This document shows positions 46,301 to 58,190 of a stretch of 64,000 bases of DNA, in pieces. The translations under genes and the position numbers were made by a program. The notes beneath the pieces were generated by a model. It was not told the origin of the DNA. It did no database searches and saw nothing but the letters and a program-made list of their open reading frames with translations. Numbering within the stretch: the stretch's first letter is position 1; each line of letters opens with the position of its first letter. Location of the stretch: assembly GCA_018881555.1 (NCBI GenBank), contig JACAXG010000031.1, forward strand, positions 6,817,127 to 6,881,126, in the 5' to 3' direction. This DNA is from Amblyornis subalaris. Lineage: Eukaryota; Chordata; Aves; Passeriformes; Ptilonorhynchidae.

Positions 46301-47811
46301 ACTCTAAAGCAGTTGTAGTTTCATTTTTGAAATATCTCCTTTACTTATAAACACGGTTTTAAACCAACAGCTTCATTAGTGTTAAAAGCAGTTTGATCCA
46401 TTGCTGTGGCCCGAATCCCAGATGAGGATATACCTTCCTTGGGGGCTCTCCACCTCAATATACTATTAAAAATGTAAGCAAACATCTCTGCTCTGTGTAC
46501 ACAAAGTGATTTATGAACCCATGGATTGCAGCTTTCTTTTTAATGAAGTTTCCTATGCGCTTGGCTGGAAGACTGACCACAGTAAATCAGCAGCTTCACA
46601 GCAGTGCTGGCAGCTTCATTTGACATTAAAGTTAAAATACTACAAATGGCAAGTGTAGCATTCTCTGACTGCTGACTGTTCCCTGTTTTGATCTGGGTAC
46701 TTGGTTTTGAAGACCAAAAAAACATGTTTTGCTTTTTGGGAAATGTTTTCATCCCTTACTCCTATTTGACCACACTGAGAAGTGCCAAGACCCCAAAACG
46801 GTGCAGAAGCTACAAGAACAAACAGGAGCCAGCTTTTCCAGACAAACTAAATATTTTTGGAGTTTCTCTACATTTCCCCCAATTAAAAAGTCTTTAGGTG
46901 ATGAGACCACCTCCGTTTCACGCCGTTGTGCCCACAGCGTACCTTCAGTCCATGGTTGCGCTCATCCCCACAGCTGCTGCTCCCACCTGCATTGCCTGCT
47001 GCAGTCAGTTTGCCTGCTCTGGTGAAACTTGCCCCTGTATATGTGTCCTTTACCGTTGTGTTTTCCTTCAGAAAGGCCGTGCCCTTCTCCAGGGTGAATG
47101 CTTGTTCTCGCTGGGAGCAGACTGGTGTGGAAGGTGCCAGCTGGGGTTTGCACGTCCATCATTGTCCTTGCCAGCAGTGCTGGAGGTTTGCATTTGAGAC
47201 TGGCTGCTGTAGTGGGTGGCCAGAACAGCAGGGCAGCAGTTCTGCCCTGAATTTTCTTGAGGACAAATGTCTGTAGACATCCCCTATCGCACATACTCCT
47301 CCATCCTCCAGCTCTCTGCAGGGGATAATGTGTGAGCAGGAAGGAAACTTTATTGTGACAGACAAGCTTGAAGTTTGACACAGTCTTTGTTGATATATTA
47401 AAAATAAATGGTGCTGCTTTAGCCTGTGAAGTCTGATCCTTGTGTAGTAACTGCATGGGCTGAAGGAGGGGGAAGAGCTGTTTTATTTTCTGGTTTGTTT
47501 CCTTTATGCCTATGTAATGTCCAAGGGTTTTGCCTGCTTGCAAACCTTAAGGTATTTTGCAATAGCTTGAGCAGAATAACGTGTAGTTTAGGAAATGTAT
47601 GTATACACTGATTTTATTGACAAAGTACAACAATAAAATTGTTACTTCCTTGTTCGTCTGCTGACCATGAAGCACTGGCATATTAGTAATGCTGCTCTGC
47701 TAATAAAATCTTTTATCATGTGTTTCAGAATAATAATGTGCCTAAGATAAGAATTTTTTTGCCAAAAATATGCTGTAAAAAATTACAATAGTTGTGATAT
47801 TTTATAAACCA
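43376..47811. other. Intronic DNA; TCATGTTCA triplet and a GC-rich patch
   Basis: TCATGTTCA occurs three times at 44334-44342, 44349-44357 and 44360-44368. The patch at 46890-47370 is GC-richer and holds the window's longest open frame (193 codons, minus strand, 46962-47543), with overlapping frames of 99 and 116 codons on the other strand. None is recognisable. Confidence 0.45.
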
Positions 47812-47925
47812 GTTCATAGACTCATATAATGCTTTGGGTTGGAAGTGACCTTAAAGACCATCTAGTTCCAAAGCCCCTGCCATGGGATGCTTCCCACTAG
47901 ATAAGGTTGGTCAGGGCCCATTCAA
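47812..47925 (-). mobile_element. Short CR1 LINE 3'-end fragment, antisense
   Basis: TTCATAGACTCATATAATGC, TTTGGGTTGGAAGTGACCTT, AAAGACCATCTAGTTCCAAA and CCCCTGCCATGGGATGCTTC are the reverse complement of the last ~110 bp of CR1. Homology ends near CAGGGCCCATTCAA. Confidence 0.93.
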
Positions 47926-48590
47926 TTCATAAACCATCTTCCATGTCCTGTTTAAAGAGCCACCTATGATAGACTTGGAAAAACTAAACATAAAAGCTAA
48001 TAACTGCATTAAAGGTTACCTATTTACATGAAGTGTCTGGTGCAGCAATAGAGGGTTGCTAATGAGGTGCTATGAAAATGCTAAATCGGGAAGTTCTGAA
48101 AAAAAGATGACAACATTTTGCATTTATTGAGCAGAGACTGCTTAAAACTAGTGTTTAATAATGAAAGACTAAAGGAAAAGAGTTAAACATTTAATGAGTG
48201 AAATGCATCTAAAAATTACGCTGTGGGAGTTTTATACAGAAAGACCCAGGCAAGAATTTGGTACTTGATCTGTTCCCCCAAACTCCTTCTTGTCTTTAAG
48301 TAATCTGTGAATAATTTAAGCCACTATACTTCAGGTTTCAGGATGCTGCACCTTGAAATGCAAGAAACTCAGCCTTAGCCAAAAGAGGGAAATGTTTATG
48401 ATTCTTTCTTTTGTTATTCATCCTTTACACATTGTTTTAAAGTTGGTTTTATAGTCATTCCTTTATTTGCTTGTTGGCTGGTGAGTGTTGTGAATTTGAA
48501 ATGCATCATGGTACCTCTGACCTTGGTGTCCATAAATGTAGCGTGAACTTGGCTGAGATGAGATGCATGAGTATATTCCTTTCCTTGCAG

Positions 48591-48710
48591 AATCATAGAA
48601 TCATTTAGCTTGAAAAAGATCTCTAAGGTCATTGAGTCCACCTGGTAACTCAGACTGCCAAGTCCACTTTTAAACCATGTCTCTTGCTCAGTAATTGAAG
48701 TTCACCTCTT
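48591..48710 (-). mobile_element. CR1 LINE 3'-end fragment of a second subfamily, antisense
   Basis: AATCATAGAATCATTTAGCT, TGAAAAAGATCTCTAAGGTC, ATTGAGTCCACC and ACTGCCAAGTCCACTTTTAA follow the CR1 subfamily with a TTTAGGTTGGAAAAGACCTC ending, distinct from the copies ending in GGTTGGAAGGGACC. The copy is 5'-truncated. Confidence 0.9.
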
Positions 48711-50614
48711 CCTAAAATAAAGAACAAGAAAAAAAAAGTCAAGAGAAGTTTTTTTTTTTTCTTTCTCTGAAGTTGTCAGCACTTCCAGATGGAAATGTTC
48801 CTTGNAAAGTTTCTATTTCCAAGAAAGTGCTGTAGTCATGAATGGAAATTATAGTCTTTGCTAATGGAAGTACTCACACAACCTTATCTCTGCACACAGA
48901 AGCAAATCTTAAACTAGCTCTGTCCTTTTTTCTGGTCCTTTCTTAATAGTTCTCAGTTTATGATAGTAGCTGGAACACATGTAAGGGTATAACTCTTTTC
49001 TGAACTCCCAGGTTATTTTAGTGTCCTGCTGTCATCCTGCTCATCAGTGGATAAAGGCTCACACCTACTTGATGGTTCAGTTGTGGGGAGGATTCTCTGG
49101 AGTTGCAGCTGTGACATTCAACAGAAGTTATCCAATCTGTCCATCTTGTTCCCACAACTGGAGAAAATTACTGTGATCAAAATAGAATGAAGAGTACTCA
49201 GCCTTTATTTACTTCTCAGGATGGGGGGTTTTCTGTAGCAGTTGTGAGGTTTAGCTCTTGTAGGTTTCAGTTTCCATTACAGCAGATTCCTCCGTGTTTC
49301 TGAGCACTGGGATTCAGATGTGCTGTTATTTGCTGATTTATCAACACNTTGTGGCTAATGTATAGAAAAATTTTGAAATTTTTCAGAACATTATGGCTCA
49401 GCATAAAAGCCACCTTTCAAGCAGCAGAGAGCAGGACTTGACAGATGATGTCCAAGTTAAAAAAAAAAAANATAGTGTACATTTTAAAGTTAGTTTGTCC
49501 ATTTTTGCTTATGCTTTGCTTATGTTGGATGGAAATCATAAAAAACAGCTTGGACAAAGAATAATGGTGTTAATTCTGTAGGATTTGTGAGTAAATTAAA
49601 ATATTCTGGAGTGTAGCAACAGCAGATGTCTCTTGGAAACCTAACCCAGACGGGACAGAAACACAACCTAACCAATTGGACCTGCAGTACTGCAATTGAA
49701 AGTGTTGGCCTAATCCCTGNTTGTGCAAAAAAAAAAAAAAATACTGCCATTGTTTATTTCTGCTGTATATTATAGGAAATGAAAATGAAAGGCAAAAAAA
49801 TATATATATCTGACACCGTAACTCATTTTATTATGTTCACATATACTGTAGAAGAATGATGTTTAAAAAGTAAATGTGCTTCCAAATAGTCAGGGGGATG
49901 GGAGAGGGAGGATAAAAGAAATCGTGATACCTTTTAATTTGTAGATTTCTTTTCAAGACTTTTTTTCTCCAGGCTCTTAAATTCATTTTTCTTATAGCAC
50001 TTTAGAGACTTTGATTGATTGCAGCATCTGATTTTGATGAGTCCAGAGGCATCATACCTAAGATGACTGTGCTTTCTCTTTTTGCTAGTTATAAATTTCT
50101 TCAAACAGAATATTTTGTTTTATTGCATGGTGTCTCCTTCTGGTCTGACGTGAGAGGAAAGCACATTTTTTGAATAACCAACACATTCCTAAGTCACAAC
50201 TTTTCTTCTTTTAAAATGGCTGAGCAAAAACAAAGACAACCTGTGTATTGCTGAGGCTCTGTGTAGTGAACTTTCCCAGTGAGTGGACTTTAAGGACTGA
50301 GAACAACTGTTTCAAAGTTCTATAGTATTTACAGTTGTAGAGGCCTAAAGATTTAGAGGATTTGTGCAAACATTTCATCTCTCCTTTGTGTGTGCATTGC
50401 AGTAGACGTAACAAGCATTCAGTGCATTTCTCATTTTTTCCCTTAGTCCAAGTTCTTCAAAATTTGGCCTTTACTGTTTTTATGTTTAATTATTGCACAT
50501 GTAGCTTATGATGTGTTTTCCGNTTATATACATTTGCTTGCATCATTATTCCTACCTTTGTGTCTAGGTACAAAACCAGATTGGATTGATGTGAGATACA
50601 GTAGCATCTTTGAT
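48711..50614. other. Intronic DNA just upstream of the exon
   Basis: Poly-A runs occur at 49459-49470 and 49728-49741. No repeat family or additional exon was recognised in the 1.9 kb leading up to the acceptor. Confidence 0.5.
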
Positions 50615-50645
50615 GTTTCTTTATCTTCTTTTTTATTCACTGCAG
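50615..50645 (+). promoter_or_regulatory. MACROD2: 3' splice site of the MACROD2 exon
   Basis: A pyrimidine-rich tract (TTTCTTTATCTTCTTTTTTA) leads to CACTGCAG, with the invariant AG at 50644-50645. Splicing here leaves AT GTG ATC, which completes a Tyr codon split across the junction, as expected from the family's Tyr-Val-Ile-His sequence. Confidence 0.9.
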
Positions 50646-50767
50646 ATGTGATCCATACTGTTGGGCCAATTGCAAGAGGGCATCTCACTGACACTCATAA
50701 AGAAAACTTAGCAAGTTGCTATAAATCCTCTCTGAAACTGGCGAAAGAAAACAACATCAGATCAATT
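50646..50767 (+). CDS. MACROD2: MACROD2 internal macro-domain exon (partial CDS, 122 bp)
   Basis: This exon encodes about 41 residues of a MACROD-type macro domain, which binds ADP-ribose and removes mono-ADP-ribose from proteins. The translation begins VIHTVGPIARGH and continues through CYKSSLKL and KENNIRS. From memory about four-fifths of the residues match human MACROD2 roughly at 140-180; MACROD1 is much less similar in the KENNIRS half, so the paralogue call is firm. The exon starts with the last two bases of a Tyr codon (phase 1) and ends on a complete Ile codon (phase 0), so its 122 bp is not a multiple of three. The catalytic Asp/His loop and the STGIYG-type phosphate loop belong to neighbouring exons, not seen here. 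An AG acceptor and a GTAAGT donor border it. Reading through the donor reaches a stop at about 50803-50805. Exon number in this species is not determinable from the window. Confidence 0.95.
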
Positions 50768-50773
50768 GTAAGT
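50768..50773 (+). promoter_or_regulatory. MACROD2: 5' splice site of the MACROD2 exon
   Basis: The donor is ATT|GTAAGT, a near-perfect U1 consensus on the intron side. It falls just where homology to MACROD2 stops (after Arg-Ser-Ile), and the following intronic codons read into a stop within 40 bases. Confidence 0.92.
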
Positions 50774-53340
50774 ATTGTGGGAGAACACATTATTGTTTTT
50801 TTCTAATTTGGATCTTTGTTTCCTTGATGTAGACTAATTATGATTGTAAGCTTCCAGAAGCATTTCTCGCTGTTTGTGATGTGAAAACCCAAAAAATTAA
50901 ACATGATTTGGCCAAAATGATTGCTAGATGAAAGGGCTAAGCTTATTTTAGGAGTTAGGGAAAGCATGCCTGGTAGTAGGAGTACAAGCAGCTGTCTCAT
51001 TAAAGAAGGGAGGAAGCTGGTCCCATGGCTCATTCTTATACTGTATTATTTATTAAAAAAGACCTAAGAAGCCACTGGGCAGGATGATAACTGCATGCAG
51101 TATAGCCTCCTAAATAGCTGAGTAGTGATTAATTTGTTGCTTATTCTACCTCTTAATGTTCCTTCCTGAAAATACGGGTATTGGTCAAGTGTCACTGGTT
51201 ATAGCACCCTCTCACCAAAATCGATCACAAATTAGCCTGTTATATGATATTTCATTGAACTATAAAGGTTCTTTGATTGCTTGAAATACATGGTACAGTT
51301 TTGTACCTCAAAAGGCCAGATTTCCAAAATCCACAGAGAAAAGGAGCTTTTCCCTCTCCAGCNCTGGAGCTTTGATTCTGTAGCTCACGCTGTTGCAGCT
51401 GAAGTCTTTAGATATCCATAGGTTAGTTCCCTGTAGGTTTGAGAAAGAATTTGCCACCTGAGCCTGACTTCACACTTTTGGGGTCATTTTGGCTGGTTAT
51501 CTGATAGCACATATGTTTGGCAACTTAGAATGCACACACACACAAAATCTTAAAAAATTTTACTGGAACCAATGGTGTTACATCAGGATGTAATATTCAG
51601 TAAGGAAAAGCTACTAATACTGAAATGTCACAAATGGAAAATAAAGCTTTTGGAGGAAAGGGGCAGGACAGGTTGTAGGGCTTTGAACCCAAGTGACATG
51701 TGCCCTTCAGAGTCAGACCTGATGAGAATATCACTTATTATTTTTGATAAGAGCTGTGCTCTTCACACTTTTTGTGCTAATGACCTCCTCTCTCTGCTTC
51801 TCAAAATGATGTCCAGCAATCCCTCTTTTTGCCATTATACAAACCATTGTGGAATTTGGTTTTTTGGTGGGTTGGTTTGTTTTTTTAATGCTAGGCATAA
51901 AAATTAGAACTGAAAACAACCTTGCATGGGTGGGCATGTTTTGAACTCATCTCTGGTGTTGTTTAAACACACAAGAATGTTCCTGTCTTGCTGTGCTTCT
52001 CATTGGAGCCAGTAAGAGCTTTGTTCAGCTGCTCCTACATCCATCCTTGTTCCTGCCTGCTCTGGTCAATTACAGGCTTTTGGGGCATCCAGGTTAGTGA
52101 GAATGAAGTTCCTAATATGATGTGGAGAAAAGAAAATAAAATAATAATTATGAAAGGGTGTAAAAAAGAATATTGGAATAATGAAGGAAAAACTTCAGTG
52201 GGCATTGGTCAACGCTGGTAATGCTTATATCTGTAGGGAGTCTGCAATTTTTAGGACATTCTAGGTGGTAGCTTAGTATTTAACACGGAATAATAAAAAG
52301 TGGTTGTACTCATGGGTTTCATGAAAACTAGCCTGATATTTTAATAAGAAAAGATGACCACAGGAGAAATCATCCACAGGTTATTTCCTTACTGGTTAAG
52401 AGTTGTTGACTGTGCACCTGTTTGAGATAAAAAATACTCAACACCCAGACTTGCAGAACACAGCTGCACAAGCTGAACATGAGCCAAGAGCCATTCATTC
52501 ATACCAGCATTTAGAAGCTTAGCAAGCAATATGGATTCTAAAGTCCATATGACAGATCATAGACTGTTCTGAAAAGCCCTAAGTCCAGTGATTTCAGTGA
52601 TGCCTTGGGAAATGAAGGCTACTTGAGTGTCTGTCCTAATGAACAGATCAAGCCTGGAGCAAAGTAAAATGTATAATTCATTCAATTAGGGAGCAGTAGA
52701 TTACTGTGAGTCTGAAGGAAAAGAATGCAAAGTGCAAGTGGGTTTCACAAGATCCAGCACAGTAGGCATAGAGGGAAAGGCAAGAAAGTGAATAAAAATA
52801 TCTATAGATTTCTGAGGCTTGCAGAGACCCAGTAGAGAGAGCAAAGGATTCGAATTGACAACATCTGAGTGTAGACTGGATTATGGCAACAGAAATATTT
52901 GCAGTAGGGAGAAGACAGACACAAATTGGGGGGGAAAAAAGGGTTGTCTGTGTAAGATAAGGAACAGAAAATCAGCTGTGCTGATGGATGGCATATTTTG
53001 ATTGCCTCTTTAACAAGAAGATGAAATAAGTATGTGAAAGAGAAAAACAAGGAATTTTAAAGTAGATAATGAATAAAAGCAGGAAAAGCTGTATATTTAT
53101 GGCACGTGAATAAATAGGTATTGGTGATAGCAAGTTGCAGTATGCTAAAAGAATTAACTAAACCAGAAAGTATCGGTGCACTAGCAATTGTAATAACTGA
53201 GAAGGAAGCAAGAAGACATTAAAAGATTGTAACAATACAGATGTGTTACCTTCAAAACAGAAAGGACAGCAAGTCTAGAAATTAATGCAAAAAGAGGAAA
53301 AATGCCCACCACAACTGAAATTATTTTGAACATTAATTAT
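50774..53340. other. Intronic DNA downstream of the exon
   Basis: Short frames only (largest 111 codons at 51572-51907). A CACACACACA run lies near 51534-51543. Nothing else was recognised. Confidence 0.5.
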
Positions 53341-53560
53341 GTCAGAGGAGTTAGAATTGCTGGAGGCATTATGAATGGAGAGTCATGACGAATGGCAACG
53401 TATCGAGCTGGACCAAAGCATGCAGTGTTACTCAGGGTGCACCACTAAACAGTTTAATTTAACATCTTAATGATTTTTGAAGAGTACATAAACAGCTCAT
53501 TAATTACATTTACAAATGATACTACATTAGGCAATGTTGCAAACACTAGAAAAGGACAGA
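53341..53560 (+). mobile_element. Ancient CR1-like LINE remnant (reverse-transcriptase region), sense
   Basis: The right half is persuasive: TTTAATTTAACATCTTAATGA, TTTTTGAAGAGTACATAAAC, AGCTCATTAATTACATTTAC, AAATGATACTACATTAGGCA and ATGTTGCAAACACTAG follow the old amniote CR1 motif order (TTTAACATCTTTATTAATGA ... GCAGATGATACTAAATTGGG ... GTTGCAAACAC). That region encodes the catalytic Tyr-x-Asp-Asp part of the polymerase in intact elements; here it is broken. Similarity may continue weakly to about 53840. Confidence 0.7.
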
Positions 53561-56500
53561 GATATATGATGACAATTGATTAGAGACTGAATATAACCTC
53601 ATCCAGCATCCACTCCAGTACCAGAAGGGAGTTTCTGCCTTTGTTGCAACGGAAGAGAGGTCAGAAACAGAGCTGACAGCTACAGTGGAACTCAGCACGG
53701 GAAATGATGGAGTAGCATAGAGTGGGGAAAAATAACCCAGTTCACAAATAGTCAAAGTGTATTGGAAAACCAGCACAATGAGGAAATGGTCTTGAATAAT
53801 AAGCCTCAAATTAGATGTACCTAAAGCAGTCTCTTGTTTCACTATTACATGCTGTCGATCTGCCTATGGAGAAGTGATGGATGCCATGGAGATTGTATTT
53901 CAGTCCAAGTGGACTGGGGAGAACAGGACTAGGATTCAAAATAGACCTAAACTCTCTTATATGTATGTGTATGTAGTTTTACACACTGAGGAAAGGAAGT
54001 AATGACCTTGAAATACTGTTTAAATTGTGAGATGCAGCTTTATGGAGGGCAGGTGAGAACAATATCATTGTGTGTATGACAAAAGGGCGATTGTATGGGT
54101 CAGCTGACAGTAATTTGGGTTGTGTTCACATCCAAGGTGTCCAGGCATGGATGAGAGCAACTCGGGCTAACTCCTGAGGGAGCACTGATACCTCGTCTGA
54201 ACATGTTATCATCTTGGTATCTAAAAAAAAAATGATGGGTACAACTGAAAATCAGAGGAAGGAATGTAACGAAATGCCAGTCAGAGTGATTGCCAAGGTT
54301 CATAATCCACCAGGAGCCCAGCTGTGGGTGAGGATCTGCATAGACATTAAGGCAGGAAGAAAAGCCTCAGGAACAAATTTGATGATCCACAGGATTGCTC
54401 AGAGAAATCACACAGCCTCTGGCATTTGTCTCCTGTGCCTGTTTTCTCAAACCTTTTATATTAGATATGAGGTTTCAAATGCCACATCAGCTATTTTGTA
54501 CAGAGTTAGTCTCTCTCAGGTCATCTCCTCCATCTGCTTTTTCTAGGTTACCAAAGTTTGTATGTTTGTCCTTGTTATCTTGCGTTCCCAAATCCACACG
54601 TTGCTTTTTCCTCAGCACTTGTTTATGTAGCTGTGCCCACTCTAGGACACTTCTGCTGCTCTCTGACTATTTGTGTGGTCAGGGTGAACCTTTTGTGTTC
54701 GATGAGTCTTATTTATACAATACTCCATCTGGTGTAAGAGGATACTTGAGACAGGTTTCTGTTTATCTCCACTGAAGTTGGTACAGATGAATGAGAGAAA
54801 CAATATTTAAGGCAATACAAAGAGAGTAAATAGTTGGCATTTGAGCAAATTTATTTTCCTAAATATTCAGAATAATCTCTTAATAATAAATAATTTACAT
54901 TTTGACANTGGTCTCTTTTGCACAGTACTAGGGATTGCTATCATGCATCAATTAAATCTCTGCTGCCTGAAACACTGGGAATATATTATAGGCACCAAGT
55001 CTTCACTGAAGGAAGAAATGGTAAAAAACAGTCTCATAGATCCTTTTTTTTTTTTCTGTACTGGTTTTCTAAATAAGAGTTTTACAGGCCAATTAGTTGT
55101 TAGGTTATTAGGCAGATGGGGGGAGTTGTAATCACTGTTTTTGGATTCTAAATTGATCCCCTGTTTACACAGACTTTCAAATTATTTACTCTCTGTGCTC
55201 TGAGTTTTTCATGGGACCTCTCATCCTGCTTTTCTTTGCATACACTGCTTTGAAGCCATCTGATACCCTGGAACCTTTCTGAACATCAAACACTTCGCCG
55301 CCACCTATTTCATTCAGACTTAGCTTGTGATTAAAAAAATCTCAATCAATTGCTGTCAGTCAGAGCCAGGATTGCACTTTGGCGCTTTATGAACTGCACA
55401 GAAAATAAAAAAAGATGCTGTGTGTTGCTGTGAGTGGGATCCGAGCCAAAAGGGCTGCAGCGCGTTTGCAGAGAAGGGACGCTGGTGCTGCTCCCTCACT
55501 CAGAAGGCAGGGCAGGCTCCCTCCGCGATGGTTACGGAAATGGAGGCGTTCTGTTTGGGACTGCAACTCTGCTGTTGTTCAGGACTGTGTTCGGAATTGC
55601 AGTTTTCAGGAACACTTCATGTTGGTGGGGGGTGAATTGTAAAGCTCTAACAAGAAGCATTTCTTTAGCCTGTGCCCTCTGACCTCTACCTCGAGGGAGA
55701 ATTATCAGGGACCGAGGGGGGCAGGAGGAAATCCTCAAAGAATGTGGCTTTGTGAGTTCCAGAAGGAGCTCTGCTTCTCACCAACAAATGTATTTACAAC
55801 ATTATATACAAAATACAGGGTTTTTTCTATCAGGTAGAGAAGAGTTCATGCTGTTCTTGAGCCTCACTAGATTAGCTTGCTGTGGCATTAAAAAACCGCA
55901 CACCAAAAAGATCAGTCTCTTTCTGCCTGGGTATTTGTGCTGTGAATGCAGAAAGTAGTCCTGCTCCAGGGAAAGCCTCTTAGCTGGACTTTACTTCTCA
56001 GAACAACCACGCTGCTCCTCCTGTCTGAAGTACATCAAAAGGCAAAAGGCCATCTAGAAATATCTCAGCAGTGAGAGGGCCTATTCAAGGGCTGACTTGC
56101 TTATCATCAGGTCGAGTGGAAAAGCCATCGCTTGGTGGTGGGATGGCCAGTGACCTGTAATGATGGGATATTTCTGGGAGAGTAGGTTGTCTCTTTGGGC
56201 TCTGAATAAAGTGTGTCCCTCCTGTGCATGCAGCTTATGCTGCATTTTGGGGAGCTTTATTACAGAAGTATGTTAAATAGGATCAGGACATGCTTTTTGA
56301 AATCCATATTTTGCCTCCATTTCTGGGGTCTTCAGTCAGTGTGCACAATGCATGATACTAGCTGTGCATTTGCAGGGCTTTAAAGTATTATTTGAGGCTT
56401 TGTTAGATAAATATTTATTTCATTTAAGTTAATCTACAGGGAATTTCAACTCATACCCTTTTTGTAGGTGTTTTTTTGTAAACAAAGGTCATTTTTGTAT

Positions 56501-57839
56501 ATTTTATCTATGATTGGCAAGTTAATATTAGTATAACTTGTTTGTACAGAAACACAACTTAATAATTATTCAGAACAACGTATAAAAGTACATCAGGAAA
56601 GTTACCTGCCACTTACCTGTTTATAGCACTTAAGAAACAAACTATTTTTTTTCAATATCTAAAATATTTGTCTCCACGTGTAATTAGGGATTTTAAAAAT
56701 AGTCTGTGCAGGTATGCCCCAATATTCTTGGTATTTGCATCCACCTTCAAAAGGAAGCTGTACTGCTAGGCTGCATGGTTTCATTGAGCTTCGTTTGAGC
56801 GGAGACACATTTAGTCTCTGTGATGCCTGAATCTTCTATTATAACTCATAGACTGAAATTTTTAATATCAATTTCAAACCCAGTGTGTTCTCAACTCCTC
56901 CTGTTCTAAATTATAAAATTCATGAAGGAGGAACTTTATTTGAATCGTAGGAAGATGCTTAAAAAGGTGCACTGTTGGGAATTGGTCTAACAGTTTGGTT
57001 TACACTGTTGCTTTTACCTGCCTTGTTCTCTTATGCTGAAGAGTTATGTTTTAGGGAAAAGTGATTTTATTTTTTTTGTTATTTCTAAGGAAACATTTCT
57101 TGCTGAGAATGTTGCCATAGCAATAAGTCTGAAATTCCTAAAGGCTGACTTTATCATCTTGTTTTCTGATCTAGATTCATATCCATCAATCAGAAGAGTT
57201 GCTTTGGAAGGAAATTTCCGCAGTATCATAAATCCACTTAATTTGTTTCTTTGAAACACTTGTTTAACTTGTAAGCTATTATATGACTGATGTTACGTTT
57301 TCTAACTCAGTTCTCTCTCCAGCTTAGCCTTCCTCTTATTTTTTTTCCTTTTTAGCTTTCTTCTTCTCTTAGATATTTTTCAGATAATATCCTTAAAAAT
57401 TAATCTACTACTTTAAGTTTTTCAGTTTGCTTAATCATCACGTTGGCATCAAATTGTGATCTTTCCTTGTGGTGCCAGAAATTATTATAGCTGGCCATAC
57501 TTTTCTTAATCGAAGGCAAACCTGCTGCTTTGTGTTGGATGTGCTCCTAACCATTTCTTCCAAAATGATCTTGGTAGATTGAATTGCAATCCTGTTTGTT
57601 CAATAAGGGCTTCATTAAATGAGATGCAGTCAGTGAGATCAAGTGTAAATTGCTACACCTAAACAGAGATGCTCATTCAATTGGGAAAGGCTGAGAAATG
57701 ATTGAAGCACTAGGCAGAGATTCCTCAGAGAATAAGCTGAAGTTTGTAGTGGATCGTGCACTGGAGCTGGGTTGACAACCTTACATTGTTATGGGGAAAC
57801 CAAGAAAGGAGCAGCTACAGAATGACAATTAAGCAGGAA
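53561..57839. other. Intronic DNA; weak CR1-like tail, GC-rich patch at 55400-55720
   Basis: 53561-53840 may be further decayed CR1. 54395-54775 has a 126-codon frame of no recognised kind. The patch at 55400-55720 is GC-richer with three overlapping + frames (55415-55682). The remainder is AT-rich. Confidence 0.45.
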
Positions 57840-58190
57840 AAATTGTGAAGTTACCTGCTGTGCTACTGTGTCCAGAGTGGGGAACTGGAAGACGGTGTTT
57901 CAGCCAGAAATGGAGGTAGAAACACGCCAAGGGTAGAGTGATAGAAAAAGGATTTTAAGCCCAGAGAACAGAAGACTAAAGGAGAGGAAGATTAAAAAAC
58001 TCTAATACATAAAAACCTATTGAGGAGTAAAGGTAAATTGTTGTCTGGCCTGGGGTCAGGACAAGAAAGAACAGTGTGAATTTATAGAATTAGATGTTTA
58101 GGTTAGAGATTATGAGGAATTTCCTAAGTGGAAGGATGGTAAAACATTGGGAAAACTGCTTAGGAAAGTTGTGGCTCCACCAGTATGTGT
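57840..58190 (+). mobile_element. Ancient CR1-like LINE remnant (C-terminal/3' part), sense
   Basis: CTACTGTGTCCAGAGTGGGG, AACAGAAGACTAAAGGAGAG, AAATTGTTGTCTGGCCTGGG, GTCAGGACAAGAAAGAACAG, TTTAGGTTAGAGATTATGAG, GAATTTCCTAAGTGGAAGGA and TAGGAAAGTTGTGGCTCCAC match, in order, the old CR1 stretch that normally precedes the segment seen at 16981-17246. It is heavily diverged with indels. It lies 3' of the 53.3-53.6 kb remnant in the same orientation and consensus order. Confidence 0.72.

Larger units (their letters stand above)
1..50645 (+). other. MACROD2: MACROD2 intron upstream of the exon (5' end outside window)
   Basis: I infer that the 50.6 kb left of the exon is intronic. No reading frame in it resembles the preceding MACROD2 coding sequence (the GGGGVD loop or the YDLPAK stretch), and there are no long open frames. 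The largest, 193 codons at 46962-47543 on the minus strand, is not recognisable. MACROD2 is known for very large introns in vertebrates. Short exons with poor homology, such as alternative 5' exons, could be hidden and would not be seen by eye. Confidence 0.75.

Noticed and set aside
50513..50645. Extension of the MACROD2 coding frame upstream of 50646
   Set aside because: The frame stays open by chance, but the sequence is a pyrimidine tract and AG acceptor, and homology to MACROD2 begins exactly at the junction.
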